From Wolbachia endosymbiont of Mansonella ozzardi (GTDB taxonomy: Bacteria; Pseudomonadota; Alphaproteobacteria; Rickettsiales; Anaplasmataceae), in the NCBI RefSeq assembly GCF_020278625.1, contig NZ_JADAKK010000015.1, forward strand, positions 1-20,975: a stretch of 20,975 nucleotides of DNA, given 5' to 3'. Both the position numbers and the translations under genes were made by a program. Below, in pieces: positions 1 through 10,610 of this stretch. Position 1 is the first letter of the stretch, and each line of letters opens with the position of its first letter. The notes under the pieces are model-generated. The model was given only the letters and a program-made list of their open reading frames with translations, did no database searches and was not told where the DNA came from.

Positions 1-53
1 AAAAATTAAACAATAGTACACCAAGTACATTGAGTTTTTTGTCGTTTAATCTG
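1..53. repeat. Fragment of dispersed non-coding repeat (copy a)
   Basis: The first ~53 bases closely match 11331-11385, sharing runs such as CACCAAGTAC and GTTTTTTGTCGTTTAA. They also match the reverse complement of about 16671-16726. Only the middle of the repeat is inside the window; it probably continues to the left. The promoter-bearing end seen in the other two copies is absent, and decayed RND transporter sequence begins instead, so this is a junction between repeat and truncated gene. Confidence 0.75.
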
Positions 54-67
54 TTAGGACAATAATA

Positions 68-3022
68 TTGTTGCTTATAGTGATTTTTGTTTTTGGTTTA
101 TATGCCTATATAAAAATGCCAGGAGAAAGCAACCCAGATATACAAATTTTTGTAATGAGTGTATTTGTTAGACTTCCTGGAATTTCTGTTAAAATAGTAA
201 GGAGTTATAATGATGGTGCTCATGTAATACTTAAATTCGGTACAGAGTATAGTAACAAGGAAGTGCTCGGTAACGTCCGTTCAAAGTTTTCAAATGTAAA
301 ATCGAAGCTGCCTGCTGAAGCAGAGTCTCCGGTAATCAGCGAGATGAACTTAAGCTTATTTCCTATATTAAGTTGGATTGGTTGGTCATCTACCAGAAAG
401 GACTTTGACCGATATAGCGTGTAAGTTAAAAAAGGAATAGAATCTTTGCCAATGTCCTCAAGGTTGAAGTGGCAGGCGGACGTAAGGGAACGATAGAAGT
501 GATAATTGAGCACACAATACTAACAAAATACAACATTCAATCAGATGAAATATTTCATGTTATATCGAGCAATAACAGATTAGTTAAGAGCCGGGTCGTT
601 TGACAACTACACAGGCAAATATTCAATTAGAGTGTCAGGATTATTATAAAGATATGAGAGGATATTATGAACATTCCTGTTAAGTCTCAAGGCGATGTAG
701 CCTTAAGAATAAAGGATATTGCAAAGGTATATCTTAGATTTGAAGATTATGAAGGGTTTGCTCGCATCAAAATGCTGTCTAGTGTTGTATCAGAAATTTC
801 AAAACGTAATGGAAAGAATATAATAGATACAATAAATCAAGTGAAATACCTAATAGATAGGGCAAAAGATCAATTGCCTGAAAATCTAAAAGTGGTGTAT
901 TTAAACGACCAGTCAAAAAATATCCGTAATGTGCTTGATGATCTAGAGAACGGAATGACATTTGCTGTGTTGATATTAATCATAATAATACTTTCTATTG
1001 GTACAAGGACGGCTATCCTTGTGACACTTTCAATACCTGAATCCTTTCTTGTTGGAATAGTAGCTCTTTACTTCATGGGCATAACCTTAAATGTTATTGT
1101 GCTTTTTAGTTTTATTATGACAGTTAACATGTTGATTGATGATGCAATCGTAGTTAGTGAATGTGCTGATAGAAAAAGATGATTTGTGGAGTGACAAGGT
1201 AAAAGCCTTTCACACTTCAGTTTGTGATATGTTTCCTCCAGTTCTATCACCGACTTTGACTAAATTTGCAATGTTTTTCTCTCTGTTATCTTAGCCTGAT
1301 ATGATTGGTAAGTTTATGCAGTATATACCAATCACGACAATTTAAACTTTGACCGACTCGCCCATCGTGGCTTTGGTTTTCATGCCAATACTCAGTGCAA
1401 TATTTGGTAAGCCTTCAGTAATTTAGAAAGAAGAAATTGAAAAAATGAGTGCAATAGAAAGTGGTGAGATAAAGAATACTGGTCTTATGACAAGAGCTTA
1501 CGTACGTATACTGAAAAAAGTTTTAGATTATCCTAAAAAATTCGTGTATGCTGCTATATTAGTTTGTTCTCATTTAGTATATTATATTTCACCTTTGGCC
1601 CTGGAATAAAGTTTTCCCCGAAAGTGGATTCAGATAATATTCTAATTAGTGTAGGTAAAGGAAAGTTTATCAGCCAAGGAACGAGATCTAGTACTAAAAG
1701 AAGTGGAAGAGCTCATCTCGGGGATCAAAAGAGAAATTCATGCTTCTTATGCTAAATCATGGATATTCTTAGATGACGTTATTGTCGAAATCCGACTAGA
1801 ACTTGTGGACTGGCGGTTTAGGCGCAAAGCTAGGCATATATTAAATGATATAAGAAGTAGCGTACAGGATATGAAGGAAGTAATAACCGATATTCAAGAA
1901 GAAAATTCAGGACCATCAGCCAAAATCCAATACAAATTAATCTCAGCTGGGATGAATCTAGCTTGAATTCAGCAGCAGAGCAAATTCTAGAAATTATGAT
2001 CAACCTTCCTCAGGGTTTATCAATATTCAAGATAGCAGATCAACACCCGAAATAGAGTGGAGTATGAATATTGGTAAAAGTAAGGCTGCAAGTTTTGGAG
2101 TAGGTGTTGCAACGATTGGCGATTTTATAAAAATGGTCATAAGTGGAGTATTAATCGGAAAATATAGATCAAGTAATCTGGACCAAGAAATAGATATTAT
2201 ACTCCGTTTTCCCGAACAAGATTGTAACATAAAAACTATAGAGAACCTTTACAGTTAATGGTCCGTATCCTATGAGCAATGTAGTAAAATACACTCCTAA
2301 AAATAAAGATAAACAAACTAAGTAGGATTAACGGATCACGCACAGTAACAATCTCTGCTGATGTTGACCCTGGATACCTGGTTGACGAAAGAGTTAAGTT
2401 CATTCAAGATTCGGTTGTTTAGGATTGAGACAAGAGAGTACAAATTGGTTTTAAAGGCGATAAAGAAGATCAACAAAAGTCAGAAGTCTTTTTGCTGAAG
2501 ACTTTTATATTGGCAATTACATTAATGATCTTGGTATTAGTGACACAATTCAATAGTGTATACTACACATTCATTGTAATAACAGCAGTATTTTTATCTA
2601 CCACATGTGTATTTTTTGTTTTCTTTCTTGTCCATAAAGTTTTTGTAGTTGTTATGGCTGGGTAGGAATAATCGCTTTAGCAGGAATTATAATGAATTAT
2701 AATATAATATATTATTGATTGACACTTTTCATCACCAAATTGAGGTATACAAAGATGACGTCAAGCGATGCATAATAAATGCTTCGATTTCTCGTATTAA
2801 GCCAATATTGCTTCTGTTGCAACTACAGTCCTTGGCTTAATACCGATGACTACTAAGTTAAACATCAATTTTTTCACGTTACAAATCACATATGACACTC
2901 CATCAAGCCAGTGGTGGGTTAACATTTCAATCACCATAGCATGTGAAATGTTGACTGTGACGTTTCTAACCTTATTTTTCACTCATGCGTTGCTTGTGAT
3001 ACAAAGACATGAAAAAACTTGA
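68..3022 (+). pseudogene. Decayed RND (AcrB-type) efflux transporter
   Basis: This is the wreck of an inner-membrane proton-driven RND pump, a family of about 1000 residues; the ~3 kb span fits a full gene. The reading frame is cut by many stops and frameshifts. Recognisable fragments in family order are: the first membrane segment and the start of the porter domain, with the run KMPGESNPDIQI (about 68-420); a central piece with membrane helices ending in the TM4-like run MLIDDAIVVSE, which carries the acidic pair expected in the proton relay (667-1180); the C-terminal porter half with SYAKSWIF and KAASFGVGVATIGDFIK (1690-2260); and the last membrane helices (2500-3022). About 30 residues appear deleted near 190-200, between the PG motif and SYNDGAHV. 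The extreme N-terminus is missing at the junction with repeat copy a. No piece is likely to be functional. Family assignment is firm; the substrate is unknown. Confidence 0.9.
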
Positions 3023-3056
3023 CTTAAATTAGTAACTATTTACTATTAAAAATAGT
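3019..3056 (+). promoter_or_regulatory. Candidate nusA operon promoter with palindrome
   Basis: TTGACT at 3019-3024 is followed after 16 bases by TACTAT at 3041-3046, a plausible sigma70-type pair. The -35 hexamer overlaps the TGA that ends the decayed RND gene (3020-3022). A perfect inverted repeat, ACTATT-AAA-AATAGT (3042-3056), overlaps the -10 element and could be an operator or a chance AT-rich palindrome. A second TATAAT lies at 3076-3081 but has no convincing -35 box. Start sites are not proven. Confidence 0.4.
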
Positions 3057-3109
3057 GTTCTTTGCCCGTTGAAGCTATAATTATAACTAATTGTGTAGGG
3101 TTTATTTAT

Positions 3110-4672
3110 ATGATTGCTAACCGAAAAAGCAGTGTTAAACAGAAAAGTGACAAAAATAACTTAGTTGGAAGCATTGACATAATAAAAACAGCAGGAGAGC
3201 TTTCACTTCAAAAAGGTCTAGATTTTGAAGTGGTAATGAAGGCATTAGAAAGTGCCATAGAAGCAGTGGCTCATCAAAAATATGGTAGTAAAAGTAAGAT
3301 TACAGTCAACATAGATAGAAACACAGGCAAAGTTACTGCATATAGAGAATTAAGGGTTATTAGTGATGAACAAAATGAAGAAGAGAATACTGGATATGAA
3401 TCAATTACTCTTACACAAGCTAAGTTAATAAGAGAAGATGCAAAAATTGGAGATACTGTTAATGAATTGCTTTCTCTCAGCACTGATCTTGCTTCAGCAA
3501 GAATTGCCCAGCAAAGAATTGCTCAGGTGATAAAATATGAAGAATCGAAAAAGCAATATGAGGAATTTAAGGATAAGGTAGGAGAAATAAGATATGGTAT
3601 TGTTAAACAAGTGGAGTATTCAGAGCTGATCATAGATATAAATGGGGCTAAGGCATACCTTCCATTGCGAAATCTAATCGGTGGTGAATCATTTCGCGAA
3701 GGCGATAAGATTAAAGCTTACATACAAACTGTTAAGCGTTCTGATGATGGACGTCAAATTATTCTTTCTAGGTCCCATGAAGGCTTTTTGGAGGCACTAT
3801 TAAATCAAGAGATACCGGAAATTGCTGATGGGCTGGTAACAATTAAAGGTATAGCTAGAGATGCTGGTTCAAGATCTAAAGTTGCTGTTTTCTCTCCTGA
3901 TAAAAATATTGACCCAGTAGGTGCTTGTGTTGGAGTTAAGGGAGATAGGATAAAAACCATCATACATGAATTAAATGGAGAAAAAATTGATGTCATACAT
4001 TACTCTTCAGACCTAGGCCAATTTGTTATCAAAGCAATTACTCCTGCAGAAGTATCGAAAGTCATTATTGATGAAAATGAAAACTGTGTAGAGTTAATAG
4101 TTGCTGAAGATCAATTAAGTTTAGCTATAGGGAAAAAAGGTCAAAATGTAAGATTAGCTTCAGAACTTGTTGGATGGAAAATTGAGATACTAAGCACTCA
4201 GCAAGAATCAGAAAGGCGGAGTAGAGAACTCAGTCAGTGTTCATCTTTATTTGCTGAAGCTTTAAATTTAGAGGAAATTATGGGGCAGCTGTTAGTCACA
4301 GAGGGTTTTTCAAGCGTAGAGGATATATCACATGCTTCAATTAAAGAGCTCGCTTTGATAGAGGGCTTTAACGAAGATATTGCAAGTGAACTGTATAACA
4401 GAGCAAATAAATATCTAAAAGCAGAAAATGACAAAAAAATAGAAGAGTTAAGAAGTTTAGGTATGGAAGATGATGTAATCAATTTACCCTTATTAATAGA
4501 CGATAAAATTGCTCTTAGTAAACATGGTATTAAAACTCTAGGGGATGTGGCAGATTTGTCAAGCTATGAGTTTTATGGTATACTCTCCTCTTCAGCGAGC
4601 GGTAAAGAGGATTTAAAAGACACAATAGACTCAATAATCATGGAAGCTCGTAAGAAGCTTGGTGTAATATAG
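3110..4672 (+). CDS. nusA: Transcription termination/antitermination factor NusA
   Basis: NusA binds RNA polymerase and nascent RNA in the cytoplasm and modulates pausing, termination and antitermination. The 520-residue product has the expected order: N-terminal polymerase-binding domain (about 1-150), S1 domain (about 157-225), KH1 with its GVKGDR loop (275-280), KH2 with GKKGQN (341-346), and a C-terminal region (about 380-520) with the acidic helix-hairpin-helix repeats usual in proteobacterial NusA. The frame is open back to a TTG at 3062, but the ATG at 3110 gives the family-like N-terminus and is chosen; the upstream ribosome site is weak (TAGGG). It is the first gene of the nusA-infB-rbfA-ubiA cluster, 5 bases before infB. 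The rimP gene usually found upstream in bacteria is absent; a decayed RND gene occupies that place. Confidence 0.97.
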   Translation: MIANRKSSVKQKSDKNNLVGSIDIIKTAGELSLQKGLDFEVVMKALESAIEAVAHQKYGSKSKITVNIDRNTGKVTAYRELRVISDEQNEEENTGYESITLTQAKLIREDAKIGDTVNELLSLSTDLASARIAQQRIAQVIKYEESKKQYEEFKDKVGEIRYGIVKQVEYSELIIDINGAKAYLPLRNLIGGESFREGDKIKAYIQTVKRSDDGRQIILSRSHEGFLEALLNQEIPEIADGLVTIKGIARDAGSRSKVAVFSPDKNIDPVGACVGVKGDRIKTIIHELNGEKIDVIHYSSDLGQFVIKAITPAEVSKVIIDENENCVELIVAEDQLSLAIGKKGQNVRLASELVGWKIEILSTQQESERRSRELSQCSSLFAEALNLEEIMGQLLVTEGFSSVEDISHASIKELALIEGFNEDIASELYNRANKYLKAENDKKIEELRSLGMEDDVINLPLLIDDKIALSKHGIKTLGDVADLSSYEFYGILSSSASGKEDLKDTIDSIIMEARKKLGVI

Positions 4673-4677
4673 CAAAT

Positions 4678-6993
4678 ATGAATAACGAAGATATCAGTAG
4701 TAAGAAACTAACGCTTCAAGGTTTTAACAAACTTAAGTTGGATCTTGATTTGAATTCTTCGGCGAGTCCAAGTACGGGAGCCACAATAGTAAAAAAAAGA
4801 AGAAGAAAACCTCATGAGCCAGAAGAGCAAGATGGAAGTAAATTAGGTTACCTGACAGAAAAAGAACAAATCTTCCGTATTAATGCTGTACAGAATGCTG
4901 CTTTGTTAAAAGGAAAGAATCTAAAAGAAGAAAAAGTAGTAGCAAAAGAAAACAATGATGAAAAGGTTGATGATAAAGATGGTGCTTCAGATGCCTCGTT
5001 TAAAGAAATCGAAGAAGAAACTTCAAGTGGTGTTAGCTCAGCTAAGCCAATGGAGGATGGAATTGACGATGAAGATGATGATAGAAAACCTTTAAAGGCT
5101 AACAAAGATATATATTCTAAGCACTCCAAGCTGATAATTGCGCAATCAATAGATGACAAAATTGAACAATCTCCTGCGTTTAAGCAAAGATTTGGTATAA
5201 GAAATAGAAAATCAAAATTCACCAAAGGTAAAAACATATCAAGAGAAGTTATTGTACCAGATGAAATTACAATCAGAGAATTATCCGTTCGTATGGCAGA
5301 AGACAGGAAAGATGTGTTAAGAATGTTGGAAGAAAAAGTTGGTGAGAGTTACAGAGTGGATGATTTAGTAGATCCGGGTATAGCATGTGAAATAGTGGAA
5401 AAATTTAATCATACAGCTAAACGAGTGAGCGATGCTAACAAGGAAAAGGATTTACTTTTCATAGAGAACAGGGAAAGCTTGCCTAAAAAACCTAAGCCGC
5501 CAGTTGTCACTTTTATTGGACATGTTGATCATGGTAAAACCTCATTGCTCGATGCGTTTCGTGAATCTAATGTTGCAGAGAGAGAGTCAGGTGGAATAAC
5601 TCAACATATAGGTGCTTACCAGGTAGTTACAAAAGATAAACAAAGAATTACTTTCATTGACACTCCAGGGCATGAGGCATTTACTGCAATGCGTGCATGT
5701 GGTGCCAACATCACTAATATAGTTGTAATAGTGATTGCAGCTGATGACGGAGTGATGAAACAAACGATTGAAGCAATAAATCATGCAAAGGCAGCAAATG
5801 TTTCTATTATAGTTGCTATTAATAAAATTGATAAATCGCAATCTGGTGATGTAGAAAGGGTAATTAGTAGTTTACCTCAATATGACCTCATTCCTGAAGA
5901 ACTTGGTGGTGATGTTGTGGTTGTGCCAGTGTCAGCAAAAAAGAAAATCAACCTAGACAAACTGGAAGAAGCGATTTTGTTAATTGCTGATTTAATGAAG
6001 CTTGAAGCAATAGAGGATTGTCGAGCATTTGGGTGGGTGATAGAATCCAAAATAGATAAAGCTAAGGGAATATCAGCTACGTTGATAGTTGAAGAAGGAA
6101 CGCTGAAGGTTGGTGATATGTTGGTGGTGGGTACGACATATGGAAAAGTACGTAGTATGGTTAATCACCTTGGTCAAATGGAAAAGATGGCTCCACCTTC
6201 CACTCCAATTGAGATCACTGGCCTAAACAGTGTGCCAGATGCTGGAGATAAATTTGTTGTTGTAAATTTTGAAAAGCAGGCACGTGAAATCGCTGAATAC
6301 AGATTAGAGCTGATTAAGAGAAAAGAGGAGGATTTAAGTAATAGTGGTTTAGACATGTTCGGTCGTAATGACAATGAGACAGAAGAGTTATCTATAATCT
6401 TGAAGTGTGATGTAACTGGTTCTATCGAAGCAATATCAAGTTCAATTGGTAAACTTGGTAAAGATCAAGTGAAATTAAATATCCTATACAAGGCAGTGGG
6501 GGGAATAACAGACTCAGATGTACTGCTTGCAGAAGCGTCAAGGGCAGTAATTTTAGCATTTAATGTCAAAGTGGATTCAAAAATAAGGGATTTGGCAAAA
6601 CAAAAAGGTGTAGAAATACGTACTTATAACATAATATACGAACTTATTGACAGTATGAAAATATGCTTAACTAAAATGCTAAAGCCTGTAACACGAGAAG
6701 TGCGTATTGGTTCTGCATCTGTAAGACAGGTATTTAATGTATCTAAAGCTGATAATATTATTGGATGTTATGTAAGTGATGGAGTTGTAAAAAAAGATTC
6801 TTTAATTAAGGTAATGCACAACAATAAATTAATATATGAAGGAAAATTGAAAGCTTTGCGTAGATTTAAGGATGATGTTAAAGAAGTAGGTACAAACTTT
6901 GAATGTGGAATGTCTCTAGATGGTGATGCCAATATTAAGGTTGGAGATATTCTGGAAGTTTATCAATTAGTGCAGGAAGAAAGGGTATTATAG
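4678..6993 (+). CDS. infB: Translation initiation factor IF-2
   Basis: IF-2 is the GTPase that brings initiator fMet-tRNA to the 30S subunit and promotes 50S joining. The 771-residue protein has a basic, then acidic and low-complexity N-terminal region (about 1-185), an IF2_N-like module (about 190-250), and a full G domain: P-loop GHVDHGKT (281-288), DTPGH (328-332) and NKID (382-385). The beta-barrel and C-terminal fMet-tRNA-binding domains follow to the end. The length is on the short side of the family, mainly because the N-terminal extension is modest. ATG at 4678 lies 5 bases after the nusA stop, and the infB stop is 1 base before the rbfA ATG, so translation of the three genes is probably coupled. 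No damage is visible. Confidence 0.98.
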   Translation: MNNEDISSKKLTLQGFNKLKLDLDLNSSASPSTGATIVKKRRRKPHEPEEQDGSKLGYLTEKEQIFRINAVQNAALLKGKNLKEEKVVAKENNDEKVDDKDGASDASFKEIEEETSSGVSSAKPMEDGIDDEDDDRKPLKANKDIYSKHSKLIIAQSIDDKIEQSPAFKQRFGIRNRKSKFTKGKNISREVIVPDEITIRELSVRMAEDRKDVLRMLEEKVGESYRVDDLVDPGIACEIVEKFNHTAKRVSDANKEKDLLFIENRESLPKKPKPPVVTFIGHVDHGKTSLLDAFRESNVAERESGGITQHIGAYQVVTKDKQRITFIDTPGHEAFTAMRACGANITNIVVIVIAADDGVMKQTIEAINHAKAANVSIIVAINKIDKSQSGDVERVISSLPQYDLIPEELGGDVVVVPVSAKKKINLDKLEEAILLIADLMKLEAIEDCRAFGWVIESKIDKAKGISATLIVEEGTLKVGDMLVVGTTYGKVRSMVNHLGQMEKMAPPSTPIEITGLNSVPDAGDKFVVVNFEKQAREIAEYRLELIKRKEEDLSNSGLDMFGRNDNETEELSIILKCDVTGSIEAISSSIGKLGKDQVKLNILYKAVGGITDSDVLLAEASRAVILAFNVKVDSKIRDLAKQKGVEIRTYNIIYELIDSMKICLTKMLKPVTREVRIGSASVRQVFNVSKADNIIGCYVSDGVVKKDSLIKVMHNNKLIYEGKLKALRRFKDDVKEVGTNFECGMSLDGDANIKVGDILEVYQLVQEERVL

Positions 6994-6994
6994 T

Positions 6995-7339
6995 ATGAAA
7001 AAAGAAATCAGGAGCCTAAAAATAGCGTCTGTACTGCATAGAGCAATATCCAGAGTCTTAAAGGAAGGTAAGGTATTCAATAAAAATGTAGCGGTATCTG
7101 AAGTAAAGTTAAGTAAAGACTTAAAAAAAGCAGATGTATATGTAGTCCTGTCTTCGTTAAGCGAAAAAGATTGTGACATTGGCACCATTATTGACGAAAT
7201 CAACCAATCTGCATGGTTGATACGCAAATCCATATTATGTTATGCTGATTTGCGATTTGTACCCAAGTTAGTTTTCAAAACTGATTTAGCATTCGATAAT
7301 TTTGTTAATATAAGCAAAATACTGAGTAGTCAGACTTAA
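6995..7339 (+). CDS. rbfA: 30S ribosome-binding factor RbfA
   Basis: RbfA is a small KH-fold protein needed for late maturation of the 30S subunit and the 16S rRNA 5' end. The 114-residue product is close to the family's usual size. It has the characteristic start (basic residues followed by ASVLHRAISRVLKEG), the central KLSKDLKKADVYV strand-helix region, and the RFVPKLVFKTD segment near the C-terminus. The ATG follows the infB TAG after one base, and its stop is 2 bases before ubiA. The infB-rbfA order is widely conserved in bacteria, which supports the call. Confidence 0.95.
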   Translation: MKKEIRSLKIASVLHRAISRVLKEGKVFNKNVAVSEVKLSKDLKKADVYVVLSSLSEKDCDIGTIIDEINQSAWLIRKSILCYADLRFVPKLVFKTDLAFDNFVNISKILSSQT

Positions 7340-7341
7340 TA

Positions 7342-8199
7342 ATGCATTTCAATCATTACCTTTCATTGATGAGGTTGCACAGTTTAGCAGGTTTATGGCT
7401 TGTATTATTCCCTAGTTTAAGTGGTATTATTCTAGCCTCAGCTTCTCTATCTTGGCAGACCTTTTTTCTCCTTATTTTGTTTACTATAGGCGCATTCTTG
7501 ATGAGACCTGCGGGTTGTATAATCAATGATATTTTCGATAAAGAAATAGATGCGCATGTTGAACGAACAAAATATAGGCCACTTGCAAGTGGTGCACTAA
7601 ACGTAAAGCAAGCTTTGACTTTACTTTCTCTGTTACTGTTCATTGCTCTAGTAATCCTATTACTTACCAATAAAACTACATTCATACTTGGGGTAATCTC
7701 AATGTGTATGATAATTATTTACCCTTTACTAAAGCGTTACGTTTGGTGGCCACAGTTGTTTTTAGGGTTTACTTTTAACATGGGATCGCTTCTAGGTTGG
7801 GCAGTAGTAAAGAACCAGGTTAGTATAGAACCTATGCTCTTTTATGCAGGGTGCATCTTTTGGACACTGAGTTACGATACCATATACGCTCATCAAGATA
7901 AAAGAGATGATGAAAAACTCGGAATGAAATCAACAGCATTGTATTTTGGTGATACAACAAAACCTTGGCTAAAAAGATTTCATTTAATGTCTCTTATGAT
8001 GTGGCTATATGCCGGTATTTTATCATCATTGAATAACATTTTCTATATCGCTTTACTTGCTGTGGGGGTCGTGTTTCATTACCAATATAAAAATTTCAAC
8101 CCCGACAATTCCAGTCAATGCATGTCCACGTTTAAAAATAACTCCTATGTAGGACTACTGCTTTTTCTCGGCATTCTTTTAGATAAAGTTGTAAACTGA
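7342..8199 (+). CDS. ubiA: 4-hydroxybenzoate polyprenyltransferase UbiA
   Basis: UbiA is an integral membrane prenyltransferase that joins a polyprenyl chain to 4-hydroxybenzoate in ubiquinone synthesis, feeding the respiratory chain. The 285-residue protein is hydrophobic throughout, with 7-9 predicted membrane segments. Both aspartate-rich motifs that bind the Mg-diphosphate of the prenyl donor are intact: NDIFDKEID (62-70) and DTIYAHQDKRDD (179-190). Length is normal. ATG at 7342 is 2 bases after the rbfA stop, so it looks co-transcribed with the translation genes although its function differs. The second motif favours UbiA over other prenyltransferases such as COX10 (CtaB). Confidence 0.94.
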   Translation: MHFNHYLSLMRLHSLAGLWLVLFPSLSGIILASASLSWQTFFLLILFTIGAFLMRPAGCIINDIFDKEIDAHVERTKYRPLASGALNVKQALTLLSLLLFIALVILLLTNKTTFILGVISMCMIIIYPLLKRYVWWPQLFLGFTFNMGSLLGWAVVKNQVSIEPMLFYAGCIFWTLSYDTIYAHQDKRDDEKLGMKSTALYFGDTTKPWLKRFHLMSLMMWLYAGILSSLNNIFYIALLAVGVVFHYQYKNFNPDNSSQCMSTFKNNSYVGLLLFLGILLDKVVN

Positions 8200-8327
8200 A
8201 ATACAATTAATTAACAAAGGCTGCTCCGAAGGAGTTTAAAGACACCGGGAAAGGCTTTGTTGGAGCTATCTATAGAGAAATCCATAGCTTACCAACGTTA
8301 GACATACCTCGCACTACAATACTTTCT
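8200..8327. other. Spacer after ubiA with small inverted repeats
   Basis: This stretch lies between the convergent ubiA and GNAT remnant genes. It holds a 7-bp inverted repeat, AACAAAG (8213-8219) and CTTTGTT (8255-8261), enclosing a small CTCC-GAA-GGAG hairpin (8224-8234). There is no run of T after the stem, so it is not a clear intrinsic terminator. I see no gene here. Confidence 0.3.
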
Positions 8328-8722
8328 TCAAAAGTATACATGTTGCTCCACCAACATACCCTGGGTGTACAAAATTGCACTAGTACCCAAGTTCTTCATA
8401 AAATGCTCTTGCTCTTGAAAATTCGTGGTTGCAACAGTTGCTATTTTACAGTGCATTTCCCAACCATAATCATGAACTTTTTTCATTAACTGCTTTCCCA
8501 TACCTTTTTTCTTATGGTCGTGATGCACCCAAAGCAGATCAGTATAAATTGAACCATAGATATAAAACTGATACAGCCTGCAATAATTTGCCTAGCATCA
8601 TCGTGAATAAAAAAAGCAAATGGATTACATGTACCTTTATCAGCGTTTTCTTCATTAATTCCTTTGGACAGGAATTCAATATCTCTATTGTTTGGGAACG
8701 TGGTATGCTCGATTTTCATCAT
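8328..8722 (-). pseudogene. Frameshifted GNAT acetyltransferase
   Basis: Read from 8722 down to 8328, two frames join into one GNAT-fold acetyltransferase of about 131 residues. The first starts MMKIEHTTFPNN and runs to AGCIS. The second supplies FYIYGSIYTDLLWVHHDH and then KKKGMGKQLM, which matches the acetyl-CoA-binding Q/RxxGxG/A signature. A single indel near 8565-8572 separates them; everything else looks intact, so decay is recent, or the frameshift is an assembly error. A good ribosome site (GGAGG) precedes the start. The start overlaps the stop of the upstream GNAT remnant as TAATG, so the pair was once translationally coupled. The substrate is unknown. Confidence 0.8.
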
Positions 8723-9427
8723 TAACTCCTCCATTTAAAACGCTCAAATTGACCAAACATATGAAACCCCAAGCGCTCGTAGATTCAATATCCTGAATCA
8801 CTTGACGCAGAAAGAGTCGCATATCTTACACCGATTTTTCTAGTAATATCCATAAGATGAGTGATCATTTGGGTGCCATACCCAAGCCCCCTTTTATTTT
8901 CTTTTGGTTATCAAGCTAAAAATGCCAGCTATGTTACTGTGGATAAAAAGAATAGCAATTACAACGGGAATATTATCTTAATATCCGACGAACAATTTTT
9001 CTTGCTGATTTAGGAGTGGTTCTGCAAGTTTTTCATAAAAGCTACGTGCCGTTGCATCATATGTTTCAAGAACTTTGATAAAATGTTCAAGTTGATCTTG
9101 GTTCAATACTTGCTGGTTGTTGCTGCTTTCAAAATTAGTTGGATCACACAACATAGCACGCTCTTCAGTTTTGGTAGCAATTTTCTGCTTAATGCTTTTG
9201 ACTCAGTCGATGGGCTAATCCACTACGCAAAAGGCTGACCTTTAAACTCGTTTACAACACTTTGAACCTTTTCTGCGTGGCAGTCGCCACAAAACGATGT
9301 CAAACATTGAAGATCCAAGTCCATGGTTAATTATCGTAAGAGTATGACCTGTTTTTACACTAAAACCTAGGGCTTCAGGCAGGCATTTGAAGTGACCAAA
9401 GGCATTTTGCTTAATTTTCTCTAGCAT
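8722..9427 (-). pseudogene. Heavily decayed GNAT acetyltransferase
   Basis: Translating the minus strand in shifting frames gives a coherent but broken protein. The N-terminal part begins MLEKIKQNAFGHFK and includes the run CGDCHAEKVQSVVNEFKGQP after a frameshift near 9280. The middle part contains TEERAMLCDPTNF. The C-terminal part reads like a GNAT acetyl-CoA domain (IPVVIAILFIHSNIAGIFS, then remnants of GYGTQMITHLMDI and YERLGFH-like text). At least two in-frame stops and several frameshifts interrupt it. The gene would end with TAA at 8722-8724, overlapping the ATG of the next GNAT remnant. No function is expected today. Confidence 0.7.
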
Positions 9428-9555
9428 ATTTTCCTATATGCTTATGAAGCTATACTAGTATTTGAATTTGTCATGAGTTTCACCGGAACCTATTACTATA
9501 GCTAGTATACAACATTTTCCTGAGTTTTTCAATAAAGAAAGTGATTTACATGAAG

Positions 9556-9572
9556 CTGTCTAAGTTAGACAG
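9556..9572. promoter_or_regulatory. Perfect 17-bp palindrome downstream of ccmC
   Basis: CTGTCTAAGTTAGACAG has 8-bp perfect arms around one central base. It lies 29 bases beyond the ccmC stop. No T-run follows on the minus strand, so it is not a textbook terminator; it may stabilise the 3' end of the ccmC transcript or bind a protein. Confidence 0.35.
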
Positions 9573-9600
9573 TGACGCAGGAAAAGTAGTTGTAGTAGAT

Positions 9601-10311
9601 CTAATACCGCGCACTAATTTCTCTCTTTACCTTATACAAATTAATCAGGTGAAGTGAATAGAGTACCCATACTACTAAAAAAAATGTGGCACAAAATATA
9701 AACATTGCAATTAATGGCAACAGTAGAGAACTTTCTATCGCTATTCCCCCTTTTCTGAGAATACTTGCTGGCTGGTGGAGAGTAGCCCACAAGTTCACGG
9801 AAAATTTTATTATGGGGATATTTACGGCACTAAAGATGGCAAATACCGCTGCTGATTTTTTAGCTCTTTCTTCATTATCAAAAGCGCTCCACAGCGAGAG
9901 GTATCCAACGTATAGGAAAAATAAGATCAACGTTGAAGTGAGCCTTGCATCCCATACCCACCAAGTGCCCCAGGTTCCTTTTCCCCAAATGCTACCTGTG
10001 ATTAAGCATATTGCAGAAAAGACTGTTCCCGCAGGAGCGGCCGCGTGAGCCAGAACGCTAGCAATACTGTTATTCCACACTAAGGAGATGAAGCTGAGCG
10101 CTGCAATTAACTCATATATTCCGAGAGAAAGCCATGCAGAAGGCACGTGAAAATACATAATTCGTACAATTTCTCCTTGTTTATAATCTTCTGGAGAGAA
10201 AAATAAAGCTAGAAATACTCCAACTAAAAAACATGCAAAACACGCAGCCCCAAGCCAAGGCAAGGCTTTTTTAGAAAAATAAGAGAGATATGTAGGCTTT
10301 AGTAAAGACAT
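9601..10311 (-). CDS. ccmC: Haem exporter/handler CcmC (cytochrome c biogenesis)
   Basis: CcmC is the inner-membrane haem-handling protein that loads haem onto CcmE in the system I cytochrome c maturation pathway. The 236-residue product has six predicted membrane segments. The tryptophan-rich haem-binding motif is intact (WGTWWVWD, about 114-121), as are the flanking histidines expected to ligate haem, in YFHVPSAW (H55) and WATLHQPAS (H179). The frame is open upstream to a TTG at 10363-10365, adding 18 residues, but the ATG at 10309-10311 gives the family-like start MSLLKPTYLSYF and is preferred; neither has a strong ribosome site. No other ccm gene is adjacent, in keeping with the scattered ccm genes of Rickettsiales. 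Confidence 0.95.
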   Translation of the reverse strand: MSLLKPTYLSYFSKKALPWLGAACFACFLVGVFLALFFSPEDYKQGEIVRIMYFHVPSAWLSLGIYELIAALSFISLVWNNSIASVLAHAAAPAGTVFSAICLITGSIWGKGTWGTWWVWDARLTSTLILFFLYVGYLSLWSAFDNEERAKKSAAVFAIFSAVNIPIIKFSVNLWATLHQPASILRKGGIAIESSLLLPLIAMFIFCATFFLVVWVLYSLHLINLYKVKREISARY

Positions 10312-10494
10312 TCGTTTCAATGATAACTGTGCTAAGAATTTATCAGTTAGTTTAAGCTTTATCAACAGGATAGTACTTATGTTTACATAGACCAGTAAAT
10401 TAGCGCAATTCCATCACAACTGAATGAACATTACAATTTAATCCTGCCGTTACCCAATAGAAATGAAAAAAAACTACTTGCAAATTCCACCATC

Positions 10495-10592
10495 ACACTC
10501 TGGGAGTGTACATCTTAGAGGTTTAGCAAATTTGTTATGTATCTTATTTGATTCTCCATAAGATAATACAGGCCTCCACCTTCTAGATGGAG
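10495..10592. repeat. Two hairpins upstream of the transposase remnant
   Basis: ACACTC-TGG-GAGTGT (10495-10509) and CTCCA-N9-TGGAG (10574-10592) are short stem-loops in the otherwise gene-free stretch between ccmC and the transposase remnant. IS200/IS605 elements carry subterminal hairpins recognised by the Y1 transposase, so the second is a candidate left-end hairpin. The element boundary cannot be fixed from one copy. Confidence 0.35.
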
Positions 10593-10610
10593 AAACTTTA
10601 GTTTGTTAAT

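Noticed and set aside
4848..5237. 129-residue minus-strand frame opposite infB
   Set aside because: It lies wholly within the low-complexity acidic/basic region of infB; the serine- and phenylalanine-rich product is the mirror of lysine/glutamate codons.
8429..8725. 98-residue plus-strand frame over the GNAT remnant
   Set aside because: The minus strand carries the recognisable GNAT signature; this frame is antisense to it and resembles nothing known to me.
9686..10048. 120-residue plus-strand frame opposite ccmC
   Set aside because: It is fully antisense to a convincing CcmC with intact haem motifs, and it has no ribosome site or family resemblance.
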